DNA of 64,000 nucleotides from the NCBI RefSeq assembly GCF_900184795.1, contig NZ_FXXN01000025.1, positions 382,542 through 446,541 of the forward strand, given 5' to 3'. This document shows, piece after piece, positions 48,598 to 56,472 of the stretch. The notes under the pieces are model-generated. The model had not been told where the DNA came from and did no database searches. It was given only the letters and a program-made list of their open reading frames with translations. Position numbers and translations under genes: made by a program. Numbering within the stretch: position 1 is the first letter of the stretch; each line of letters begins with the position of its first letter. This stretch comes from Magnetospirillum sp. 15-1 (GTDB lineage Bacteria > Pseudomonadota > Alphaproteobacteria > Rhodospirillales > Magnetospirillaceae).

Positions 48598-49245
48598 TCA
48601 GGAGAACGCCGCTTCCGGCTGGCTTTCGCGCACGATGTCGATCAGGCGCAGCAGGATGTCGGGCTCCTGGGCGCCGGCCAGGGCGTAAGAGCCGTCGAGG
48701 ATCAGGCAAGGTACGCCGTTGACCCCCAGGCGGTGAGCGCGGGCGTTGTCGTTGAGTACGCCGGCCGCGTCGTCGTCGGAGGCCAGATAGGCGGCCAGCG
48801 CCTCCCGCTCGATCCCGAACGAGGCGCCGAGATCGGTCAGCACCGCCACGTCGCCGATATCCAGCCCCTGGGAGAAATAGGCTTTGTACAGGGCCTCGAC
48901 CACCTCGGCCTCGCGGCCGGTGGCGTTGGCATAGCGGATCAGCCGGTGGGAATTGAGCGAATTGGGCATCCGGGTGATGGACTCGAAATCGAATTCGATG
49001 CCTTCGCTCTTGCCGGCGGCGGCCACGGCGGCGTGGACCCGCTGGACGCGGGCGTTGCCGCCGAACTTACGGTCGAGATAGACCCGGCGGTCGATCCCTT
49101 CGGGCGGCAGATCGGGATTGAGCAGGAACGGGCGCCAGACGATGCGGGCACGGGTCTCCGGACGCTGGGCGAGGGCACGCTCCAGGCGGCGCTTGCCCAC
49201 GTAGCACCAGGGGCAGACGGTGTCGAAGACGTACTCGATCCTCAC
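48598..49245 (-). CDS. DsbA family protein, FrnE-like
   Basis: A 215-residue thioredoxin-fold protein of the DSBA/FrnE group. FDTVCPWCYVGKRRLERAL contains the CPWC active site. The inserted helical domain follows, and the cis-Pro loop is LGVNGVPCLILDGSYALAGAQ. No signal peptide is visible, so it is probably cytoplasmic, as FrnE-like proteins are. Start GTG 49245 has AAAGGAA upstream; the 27-residue extension to 49326 lies inside the neighbouring gene. Its substrate is unknown. Confidence 0.85.
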   Translation of the reverse strand: MRIEYVFDTVCPWCYVGKRRLERALAQRPETRARIVWRPFLLNPDLPPEGIDRRVYLDRKFGGNARVQRVHAAVAAAGKSEGIEFDFESITRMPNSLNSHRLIRYANATGREAEVVEALYKAYFSQGLDIGDVAVLTDLGASFGIEREALAAYLASDDDAAGVLNDNARAHRLGVNGVPCLILDGSYALAGAQEPDILLRLIDIVRESQPEAAFS

Positions 49246-49264
49246 CGGCGTTCCTTTCCGGAAA

Positions 49265-50572
49265 TCAGTCCAGCTTGGCCTGCACCCGGGCCAGCAGCGA
49301 TTCCAGCGTATCGGTTGTCTTGGCATCGGTGCAAGCCACCTGAACCCAGACCTTGATGGGCTGATAGACTTCCCGCACCGCGAAATCCGTATAGGCCAGC
49401 ACGCCGGCGATGCGGTGCATCACCACCTCGGCCTCGACGGTGGGGGTATCGGGCAGCACCACGCAGAACTGATTCTTGGCGTAGAGCGCGGTCAGATCCT
49501 CGGCCCGCAGCAGGCCGCTGATCCACTGGCCCAATTGCTGGGCCAGATGTTCGGCGGCATCGTCGCCGAAATGGCTGCGCACCCCTTCGATATTGGGGAT
49601 GTAGAAGAACACCACGGCCAAGTGGCGGTCATGGGTCTTGGCGATTTCCAGGCGCTCAGCCAGATAGGCGTCGAGGTAGGCGCGGCTGTAGAGCCCGGTC
49701 AGGGCATCGCGGGTCTGTTCCTTCAGGCTCTCGAACAGGGCGCCCCGGATGGACCAGCGCAATTGCTGGCGGCGGACCATGCTCAGCACCGAGGCCCGCA
49801 GGATGCCGGAATCGAGGGGGCGCGGCAGCACGCGGCTGGCGCCCCGGCGGTAGACGTCCACCGCCGGCACGCCCTTGTCCACCACCACCACCATGGGCAG
49901 GTTGAACAGGCGCGGATTGTTGCGGACCTGGGAGGCGAAAGCGAGATAACCCTCGATATCTCCATCGGCGGTGACCACGGCGGCGTCGAAATTGCGGTGC
50001 TCCAGCAGGCTTTCGGCATCGTAGAGGTTGGCGCTGCTGATCACCTCGGCCGAGGCGCCGAGAATGGCGCCGACCCCGTCATGGTCGTGGCCAACCACCA
50101 GGATGCAGGGGCGGATACCGTCCTGCACCGAAGCCCGCTCGCTGGCGGCGACGCCGAATTGCCGGGCGGCGCAGGCGCGATGGCGCAATTCGGCATGCAT
50201 GGTGGCGAGGCGGACCAGCGGGCGCAGCCGCGACAGCAGCTCCACGTCGTCGTCATGGATGGAAATGGTATCGTCCATGCCGGCGGTACAGGCCTTTTCC
50301 GCCGCGTCGGCCGTGACCTTCTCCACCAGCAGGACCATGGGAATGTCGGCCAGCAGGGGTTCTTGCTTCAAAACGCCGCCCAGGCCGATGGCATCCTCGC
50401 CCACGTCCCCCACCAGGATCAGGTCGGGATGTTCGTCCTTGGCCAGTTGCAGGACCTGCTCGCGGCTGGTGGCGTGCATGGCGTGATAGCCGTTGTGCGA
50501 CAGACGCGCCAGAATCGCTTCGGCGGCGCCCGCGTCGGCATGGGCTACAATGACGTTGGCCAGACGGATCAT
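49265..50572 (-). CDS. PleD-like response regulator with degenerate GGDEF domain
   Basis: About 435 residues. Domain 1 (residues ~5-120) is receiver-like, with PDLILVGDVGEDAIGLGG in the phosphorylation-loop region. Domain 2 (~150-270) is a second receiver-like fold whose acceptor region AAVVTADGDIEGY is degenerate. Domain 3 begins RDALTGLYSRAYLDAYL, typical of GGDEF domains, but the active loop reads LYAKNQFCVVLPD in place of GG(D/E)EF, so it is unlikely to make c-di-GMP. It may bind c-di-GMP or act as a scaffold. ATG 50572 was chosen; ATG 50611 is an alternative. Confidence 0.8.
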   Translation of the reverse strand: MIRLANVIVAHADAGAAEAILARLSHNGYHAMHATSREQVLQLAKDEHPDLILVGDVGEDAIGLGGVLKQEPLLADIPMVLLVEKVTADAAEKACTAGMDDTISIHDDDVELLSRLRPLVRLATMHAELRHRACAARQFGVAASERASVQDGIRPCILVVGHDHDGVGAILGASAEVISSANLYDAESLLEHRNFDAAVVTADGDIEGYLAFASQVRNNPRLFNLPMVVVVDKGVPAVDVYRRGASRVLPRPLDSGILRASVLSMVRRQQLRWSIRGALFESLKEQTRDALTGLYSRAYLDAYLAERLEIAKTHDRHLAVVFFYIPNIEGVRSHFGDDAAEHLAQQLGQWISGLLRAEDLTALYAKNQFCVVLPDTPTVEAEVVMHRIAGVLAYTDFAVREVYQPIKVWVQVACTDAKTTDTLESLLARVQAKLD

Positions 50573-50711
50573 GGAAGATGAACCTTCGATTACGGAATTG
50601 CCGCCCAGCATAATACGGATCGCCGTCCGCCATAAGGGGGTATGACCTCATTGCCGCATTGGCGCCGAAAGGCTAGTCTTGCGCCCCTCAATTTCCTGCA
50701 AGGAGCAAGTC

Positions 50712-51956
50712 ATGTCCGGGCATTCCTCGCCGATGGTCAACCGCCGCGATTTTCTCGCCGCCGGCGCGGCCGGTGCCGCCGTCCTGGGTCTGGGTGATCG
50801 GGGGCTCGGTGGACGGGCCCAGGCCGCGCAACCGCTGAAGATCGGCCTGCTGCTGCCGCTGTCCGGCGGTCTCGCCCGCGAAGGCCAAAGCTGCAAGCGC
50901 GGCGCCGACGTCACGCCGGGCCTGCTGGCCGACATGGGCATGCCGGTGCAGCTGATGATCGCCGATACCGAGACCAACATCGATACCGCCCGGACGCGGG
51001 CCGAGAAGCTGATCGCCGACGGCGCCCAGGTGCTGATCGGCGCCTTCGATTCCGCCCATACCCTGGCGGTGGCCCAGGTCTGCGAGCAGCGCGGCGTGCC
51101 GCTGGTGATCAACATCGCCGCCGCTCCCAACATCACCGAGCAGGGATTCAAGACGGTCTTCCGCAACTTTCCCACGGCGCCCAAGCTGGTGAGCGAGGGC
51201 CTGGCCCTGATGAAGGATGTGTTCAAGATCACCGGCACCACGCCCACCAAGGCGGTGTTCCTGCACAACAACGACACCTTCGGCACCGCCATGGCCGGCG
51301 CGGTCAACAAGCTGTTCCCCACCCTCGACATGCCGTTCCCGCTGGTGGAGACCATCGCCTATGACGGCAACGCCCGCGATCTGGCGGTGGAAGTGGGCAA
51401 GGCCAAGGCCACCGGCGCCGATCTGGTGCTGCTGGTGCCCCATGGCGACGACTGCATCCGCGTCATCCGCGAGATGGTCAAGCAGCGCTTCGAGCCCAAG
51501 GCGGTGGTGTCGCCCGGCAGCCCCGGCATGTACGAGGTCCAGTTCTACAAGACGCTCGGCAAGTATTCGGATTACTGCATGACCAACCTGCCGTGGATCA
51601 ATCCCAAGACCGCCATGTCGCAGGCGCTGCTCAAGGCTTTCTCCAAGGCCTATCCCGACGCGCTGTTCGAGATGAACATCGGCTACACCTTCGAGGCGAT
51701 CCTGATCGCCGCCGACGCCGCCAAGCGGGCCGGCAGCACCGATCCCAAGGCGATCCTGGCGGCGCTGCCCGCCACCAATATCGCCGAGCACGTGATGATC
51801 GGCGGCCCCATCGTGTTCGACGCCAAGGGCCAGAACACCAATACCCGCTCGGCCACCATCCAGAACTTCGGCGGCAAGCCGCTGGTGGTGCTGCCCAGCG
51901 ATGTGGCCGAGGCAAAGCCGGTATTCCCCGCTCCGGGCTGGCAACAGCGCGGCTGA
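50712..51956 (+). CDS. livK: Branched-chain amino acid ABC transporter, substrate-binding protein (Tat type)
   Basis: A 414-residue periplasmic type I binding protein. It has a twin-arginine signal (NRRDFLAAGAAGAAVLGLG), unusual but known for this group, followed by PLKIGLLLPLSGGLAREGQSCKRGAD. AFDSAHTLAVAQVCEQRGVPLVINIAA and KAVFLHNNDTFGTAMAGA belong to the ligand-binding core. AGGAGCAAGT lies before ATG 50712. It is the first gene of a livKHMGF run with the permeases and ATPases. The ligand need not be Leu/Ile/Val; Liv systems of this order also move aromatic compounds and amides. Confidence 0.9.
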   Translation: MSGHSSPMVNRRDFLAAGAAGAAVLGLGDRGLGGRAQAAQPLKIGLLLPLSGGLAREGQSCKRGADVTPGLLADMGMPVQLMIADTETNIDTARTRAEKLIADGAQVLIGAFDSAHTLAVAQVCEQRGVPLVINIAAAPNITEQGFKTVFRNFPTAPKLVSEGLALMKDVFKITGTTPTKAVFLHNNDTFGTAMAGAVNKLFPTLDMPFPLVETIAYDGNARDLAVEVGKAKATGADLVLLVPHGDDCIRVIREMVKQRFEPKAVVSPGSPGMYEVQFYKTLGKYSDYCMTNLPWINPKTAMSQALLKAFSKAYPDALFEMNIGYTFEAILIAADAAKRAGSTDPKAILAALPATNIAEHVMIGGPIVFDAKGQNTNTRSATIQNFGGKPLVVLPSDVAEAKPVFPAPGWQQRG

Positions 51957-51967
51957 TGTTGTACAAG

Positions 51968-51998
51968 CCGACGGCCGTCGCCTAAGGACGGCCGTCGG
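51968..51998 (+). promoter_or_regulatory. Perfect hairpin between livK and livH
   Basis: Twelve perfect pairs (51968-51979 with 51987-51998), loop of 7, no T run. Such a structure after a binding-protein gene usually stabilises its part of the mRNA so that it is made in excess over the permease. Confidence 0.6.
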
Positions 51999-52011
51999 AT
52001 GTTTCTTTCGC

Positions 52012-52878
52012 ATGAGCATTGACCTCGCCAACCAGATCCTCACCGGCTTGCTGACGGGGCTGGTCTACAGCCTGATGGCACTCGGCCTGTCGGTCATCTT
52101 CGGCGTCGTCCGCGTGGTGAATTTCGCCCACGGCGAGATGACGGCGCTGGCCATGTATGCCGCCTGGGCGCTGTTTACCTGGCTGGAGCTTGACCCGCTG
52201 GTCGGCATGCCGCTGATCGCCCTGATGCTGTTCGTCCTCGGCTACATCATGCAGCGCGGCCTGATCGACGCCTTCGTGTCCAAGCCCGAGCACATCCAAT
52301 TCATCCTGCTGGTGGCCATCGCCATCATCATGGTCAACGGCTCGCTGCTGACCTTCGGTCCCGACGCCCATGGCGTCCAGGTGTCCTACGGCTTCGACAC
52401 CTATGAGGTGGGGCCGCTGCTGGTGGACAAGGTCCGCCTGCTGGCCGCCGCCGCCGCGCTCGGCATCTCCGGCCTGCTGATGCTGTTCTTCCGCCGCACC
52501 ATGACCGGCAAGGCCATCCGCGCCTGCGCCGACAATCTGGTGGGCGCCAAGGTGATCGGGCTCAACGTCAAGCAACTCTATGCCGTTACCTTCGGCATCG
52601 GCGCGGCCTGCGTCGGCGCCGCCGGGGCGCTGCTCTCGCTGCTGATCGACGTCATGCCCTCGACCGGGCCGGAACTGACCATGCTGGCCTTCATCATCGT
52701 CATCGTCGGCGGGCTGGGCAGCATGGGCGGCGCCCTGCTGGGCGGCATGCTGATCGGCGTATCCGAGGTGCTGGCCGGCTATTTCCTGATGCCCTCCATG
52801 AAGGGCATGTTCAGCTTCGCCATCCTGATCCTGATCCTGGTGCTGCGGCCCCAGGGGCTGATGGGGGCGCGCAAATGA
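52012..52878 (+). CDS. livH: Branched-chain amino acid ABC transporter, permease LivH
   Basis: A 288-residue inner-membrane permease of about eight helices. LVYSLMALGLSVIFGVVRVVNFAHGEMTALAMYAAW and the ATPase-coupling loop GLGSMGGALLGGMLIGVSEVL are typical LivH. It pairs with LivM. The start is ATG 52012. It overlaps livM by 4 bases. Confidence 0.95.
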   Translation: MSIDLANQILTGLLTGLVYSLMALGLSVIFGVVRVVNFAHGEMTALAMYAAWALFTWLELDPLVGMPLIALMLFVLGYIMQRGLIDAFVSKPEHIQFILLVAIAIIMVNGSLLTFGPDAHGVQVSYGFDTYEVGPLLVDKVRLLAAAAALGISGLLMLFFRRTMTGKAIRACADNLVGAKVIGLNVKQLYAVTFGIGAACVGAAGALLSLLIDVMPSTGPELTMLAFIIVIVGGLGSMGGALLGGMLIGVSEVLAGYFLMPSMKGMFSFAILILILVLRPQGLMGARK

Positions 52879-53867
52879 GCCGCCAGGCCATCCTGCTCGG
52901 CGGGCTTGCCGCCGCCTTCGCCCTGGCGCCCCTGGTGGCCGGGCCCTACCTGCTCTCGGTCCTGGTGGTGGTGATGTACTTCGCCTATGTGGGGCAGGCG
53001 TGGAACATCATGATGGGCTTCGCCGGCCAACTGTCGCTCGGCCATACCCTCTATGTGGGGCTCGGCGCCTATACGGCGGCCGCGCTGTTCGTCCATCTGG
53101 GCGTGCCGGCGGCCCTCGGCCTGTTCGCCGCGGTGGCGGTGGCGGCGGCGGTGGGCGGCATCGTCGGGGCGCTGGGCTTCCGCTTCGGGGTCAAGGGCGT
53201 CTACTTCGCCCTGCTGACCATCGCCTTCGCCGAGTTCACCCGCATCCTGTTCGAGCACATCCCCGGCCTGGGCGGCCCGGCCGGACTGTTCCTGCCGGTG
53301 GGCAGCCGCGACAGCTTCGACCTGATCCACCTGCGCGGCCATCCGCTGATGTTCTATTACCTGATCCTCGCCATGACGGCGGGCATCTTCCTGCTGTGCC
53401 GCCGGCTGGTGCGCTCGCGCCTCGGCTACACCTGGCTGGCGGTGCGGGAAGATCAGGAGGCCGCCGCCGCTCTCGGCATCAACGTCTTTCGCGCCAAGCT
53501 CACCGCCGTGATGCTGTCGGCGGGGCTGACCGCGCTGGGCGGGGTGTTCTTCGCCTTCTACTACAACAACCTGTTCCCCAATCAGGCCTTCGGCATGAAC
53601 CGGTCCATCGAGATCATCCTGGCGCCTATCGTCGGCGGGCTGGGGACCCTGTTCGGACCGATCCTGGGAGCGCTGATCCTCACCCCGCTGGGCGAGCTGA
53701 TCACCGCCGTGACCGAGGCCATGGGCTTCAAGGCGGCCGGCATCAAGCAGCTGTGCTACGGCCTGTCGCTGCTGGCCATCGTCAAGTTCCTGCCCGACGG
53801 CGTCTGGCCGTGGCTGCGCGGCCGTCTGGGGCTGGACCGGGGACCGGACGGGGAGGACGAGTCTTGA
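52875..53867 (+). CDS. livM: Branched-chain amino acid ABC transporter, permease LivM
   Basis: A 330-residue polytopic permease. AWNIMMGFAGQLSLGHTLYVGLGAYTAAALF and the coupling loop APIVGGLGTLFGPILGALIL identify LivM. It forms a heterodimer with LivH. The end overlaps livG by 4 bases, so livHMGF is a tightly coupled unit. Confidence 0.95.
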   Translation: MSRQAILLGGLAAAFALAPLVAGPYLLSVLVVVMYFAYVGQAWNIMMGFAGQLSLGHTLYVGLGAYTAAALFVHLGVPAALGLFAAVAVAAAVGGIVGALGFRFGVKGVYFALLTIAFAEFTRILFEHIPGLGGPAGLFLPVGSRDSFDLIHLRGHPLMFYYLILAMTAGIFLLCRRLVRSRLGYTWLAVREDQEAAAALGINVFRAKLTAVMLSAGLTALGGVFFAFYYNNLFPNQAFGMNRSIEIILAPIVGGLGTLFGPILGALILTPLGELITAVTEAMGFKAAGIKQLCYGLSLLAIVKFLPDGVWPWLRGRLGLDRGPDGEDES

Positions 53868-54595
53868 GCGCCGCGCCGCTGCTGCTGGTCGAGGGGCTGG
53901 TGAAGAATTTCCGCGGCCTGCGTGCCGTGGACGGCGTGTCGTTCAGCGTCCAAGCCGGCGAGGTCGTCGCGCTGATTGGTCCCAACGGCGCGGGAAAGAC
54001 CACGGTTTTCAACATGATCGCCGGGGTCTTTGAACCGGATGGCGGGCGGATCGAACTGGCGGGGGCCTCGCTGGTCGGCCTGCGTCCCGATCAGGTCTGC
54101 CGGGCGGGAATCGGCCGCACCTTCCAACTGGTCAAGCCGTTCGGCAACATCTCGGTGGAAGAAAACGTGCTGATCGGCGCCCTGCGCTGGACCCACGACC
54201 TCGGCGCCGCGCGCCGCCGGGCCCGCGAGGTGCTGGACCTGCTGGGGCTGGCCGACAAGCGCCGGCAGATGGCCCGCAGCCTGACGCTGCCCGACCGCAA
54301 GTGCCTGGAGGTGGCCCGCGCCCTGGCTACCGCGCCGAAGCTGTTGCTGCTGGACGAGGTCATGGCCGGTCTGCGTCCCGCCGAGACCGACCGCATGGTG
54401 GACATCTTCCGCAAGCTCAACCGCGAGACCGGCCTGACCATCGTGCTGATCGAGCACGTCATGCGCGCCGTGATGGCGCTCTCCCAGCGGGTGGTGGTGA
54501 TCAACACCGGCAAGCCGGTCTGCGAGGGCACGCCGGAAGAGGTGGTGCGCGACCCCCGGGTGCTGGACTGCTATTTGGGGCAGGAGAAGCTCTGA
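53864..54595 (+). CDS. livG: Branched-chain amino acid ABC transporter, ATPase LivG
   Basis: A 243-residue ABC ATPase. Walker A ALIGPNGAGKTTVFNMIAGVF, the Q-loop region GIGRTFQLVKPFGNISVEENV and Walker B LLLLDEVMAGL are present, with the switch His in IVLIEHVM. The signature loop reads SLTLPDRKCLEVARALA, not the usual LSGGQ; the slightly altered S-loop is seen in some LivG proteins. It starts at TTG 53864 with GGGGAGGACGAG upstream, and its stop overlaps the livF start (TGATG). Confidence 0.94.
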   Translation: MSAAPLLLVEGLVKNFRGLRAVDGVSFSVQAGEVVALIGPNGAGKTTVFNMIAGVFEPDGGRIELAGASLVGLRPDQVCRAGIGRTFQLVKPFGNISVEENVLIGALRWTHDLGAARRRAREVLDLLGLADKRRQMARSLTLPDRKCLEVARALATAPKLLLLDEVMAGLRPAETDRMVDIFRKLNRETGLTIVLIEHVMRAVMALSQRVVVINTGKPVCEGTPEEVVRDPRVLDCYLGQEKL

Positions 54596-55299
54596 TGCTC
54601 GACGTGCGGGAGCTCGACCTGTTCTACGGCGACGCCCAGGCCCTCGCGGGCGTCAGCTTCACCGTGCCCGACGGCTCCATCACCGCCATCGTCGGCGCCA
54701 ACGGGGCGGGCAAGACCTCGCTGATCCGCGCCATCGCCGGCATGGAAACGCCGCGCGCCGGCTCCATCCGTTTCGACGGCCACGACATCACGGGCCGGGA
54801 AAGCTTCGAGATCTGCGATCTCGGCCTGGGGCAGGTGGCCGAGGGCCGCCAGGTCTTCCCGACCATGAGCGTGCAGGACAACCTGGAACTGGGCGCCATG
54901 GTACCGCGTGCCCGCAAACAGGCGGCCGAAAGCCTGGAGCGGGTGTGGGCCATGTTCCCCCGCCTGCTGGAACGCCGCAAGCAAATGGCCGGAACGCTGT
55001 CGGGTGGCGAGCAGCAGATGCTGGCCATCGGCCGCTGCCTGATGGGCATGCCCCGCATGATCATGTTCGACGAGCCCTCGCTCGGCCTGTCGCCCGCCAT
55101 GGTCCACGAGGTCTTCGCCATCATCCGCCGCCTGCACGAGGACGGCATGACCATCGTCCTGGTCGAGCAGAACGTGGCGGTATCGCTGCACATGGCCGAC
55201 CACGCCTGCGTGCTGGAGAACGGCCACGTGGTGATGGAGGGGAGGGGAGCCGACCTGCTGGGCGACGATCGCGTCAGGGCCGCCTATCTGGGACTGTAG
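54595..55299 (+). CDS. livF: Branched-chain amino acid ABC transporter, ATPase LivF
   Basis: A 234-residue ABC ATPase: Walker A AIVGANGAGKTSLIRAIAG, signature TLSGGEQQMLAIGRCLM, Walker B MIMFDEPSLGLSPAM and switch VLVEQNVAVSL. It is the partner of LivG and the last gene of the operon. A 66-bp spacer separates it from the aldo/keto reductase. Confidence 0.95.
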   Translation: MLDVRELDLFYGDAQALAGVSFTVPDGSITAIVGANGAGKTSLIRAIAGMETPRAGSIRFDGHDITGRESFEICDLGLGQVAEGRQVFPTMSVQDNLELGAMVPRARKQAAESLERVWAMFPRLLERRKQMAGTLSGGEQQMLAIGRCLMGMPRMIMFDEPSLGLSPAMVHEVFAIIRRLHEDGMTIVLVEQNVAVSLHMADHACVLENGHVVMEGRGADLLGDDRVRAAYLGL

Positions 55300-55365
55300 C
55301 CTTGAATCCGGGCGGCAGCGGCCCGACCTTGTGCAAGGAAGGCGCAAGGGCAGGGGGGGGACCGG

Positions 55366-56217
55366 ATGATTGCCGCCGACGACACCTGGACATCCATCCA
55401 CGGCGTAAGGCTTCCCCGGATTCTCTACGGCACCGCCTGGAAGAAGGAGCGGACGGCCGGTCTGGTCGAACTCGCCCTGGCGACCGGCTTTCGCGGTATC
55501 GATACCGCCTGCCAGCCCAAGCATTACGACGAAGCCGGCGTGGGTGCCGGATTGGCCGCAGCCCTGACCAAGGGGTTGCACCGCCAGGACATCTACCTGC
55601 AAACCAAGTTCACGCCCCTGGCCGGCCAGGACCCCCAGCGCATTCCCTATGACCCCACAGCCAGTCTGGCCCGGCAGGTGGCGCAGTCCTTCGAGCGGTC
55701 GCGGGCGAACCTGGGAACGGATGTCCTGGACTGTCTGGTGCTCCACTCCCCCCTGGCCGATCCGTCCGACTTCGCCGAGGTGTGGCGGGCCATGGAAGCC
55801 CTCTTCGAGAGCGGCGGTGTGCGGCAACTGGGGATCAGCAACTGCTATGATCCCGAGGTTCTGCGCCATCTCTGCGAGACATCCAGGGCGAAACCCGCCG
55901 TGGTCCAGAACCGCTTCTACGCCGCCACCGGCCATGACCGCGCCATCCGCGCCTATTGCCGCCAGCACGGCATTCTTTACCAGAGCTTCTGGACCCTGAC
56001 CGCCAATCCGGACATCCTGGCCCATGACACGGTCAAGACGCTGATGGACAGGCATCGGCGCACTGCGGCGCAGATCTTCTTCCGCTTTCTCAGTCAGATG
56101 GAGATCATCCCACTGATCGGAACAAGTTCGGCCGAGCATATGCGCGAGGATTTGCAGATCGTCGATTTCGCGCTGGCGGATGAGGAGTGCCGATCAATGG
56201 CAAACCTGCTGGGCTAA
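55366..56217 (+). CDS. Aldo/keto reductase
   Basis: A 283-residue NADPH-dependent (beta/alpha)8-barrel oxidoreductase. The catalytic tetrad is intact: Asp in RGIDTACQ, Tyr in KHYDEAGVGAGL, Lys in YLQTKFTP and His in DCLVLHSPL. ATG 55366 follows a G-rich run. The stop codon directly abuts the 3' CCA end of the tRNA-Ser on the other strand. The substrate is unknown; the DTACQPKHY spacing is slightly longer than usual, so it may be a distinct AKR subgroup. Confidence 0.88.
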   Translation: MIAADDTWTSIHGVRLPRILYGTAWKKERTAGLVELALATGFRGIDTACQPKHYDEAGVGAGLAAALTKGLHRQDIYLQTKFTPLAGQDPQRIPYDPTASLARQVAQSFERSRANLGTDVLDCLVLHSPLADPSDFAEVWRAMEALFESGGVRQLGISNCYDPEVLRHLCETSRAKPAVVQNRFYAATGHDRAIRAYCRQHGILYQSFWTLTANPDILAHDTVKTLMDRHRRTAAQIFFRFLSQMEIIPLIGTSSAEHMREDLQIVDFALADEECRSMANLLG

Positions 56218-56305
56218 TGGCGGATGGGGTAGGATTCGAACCCACGGAGGCTTGCGCCCCTCCGGTTTTCAAGACCGGTGCAATAGACCACTCTGCCACC
56301 CATCC
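56218..56305 (-). tRNA. tRNA-Ser (UGA)
   Basis: A complete class II tRNA on the minus strand. The acceptor stem GGATGGG pairs with CCCATCC, with discriminator G and an encoded CCA. The anticodon loop CTTGAAA contains TGA, and the long variable arm GGGGCGCAAGCCTC and the T-loop TTCGAAT are present. Its 3' end touches the aldo/keto reductase stop. Confidence 0.95.
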
Positions 56306-56370
56306 GCTGGCTAAAGGCAGATTTAGCGCACCGGGGCCGGAGGCGCAATGGGGGAGCAGCCCTACTTTTT

Positions 56371-56390
56371 AAACGAACATATATTCGTTT
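56371..56390. promoter_or_regulatory. Palindrome in the promoter region of the second Liv-type binding protein
   Basis: AAACGAA-CATATA-TTCGTTT is a 7-bp inverted repeat with a 6-base core, about 80 bp before the start at 56473. TATATT inside the core resembles a -10 box, so it could be an operator overlapping a promoter. It is AT-rich against a GC-rich background. Confidence 0.4.
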
Positions 56391-56472
56391 CTTTGGGGGC
56401 CCGTGCTGTGATTTGATGAAGGCAACGAGGGGCGAAGCCCCCGCCGGACTTCACAAAAGGGGAAACGCTCTC

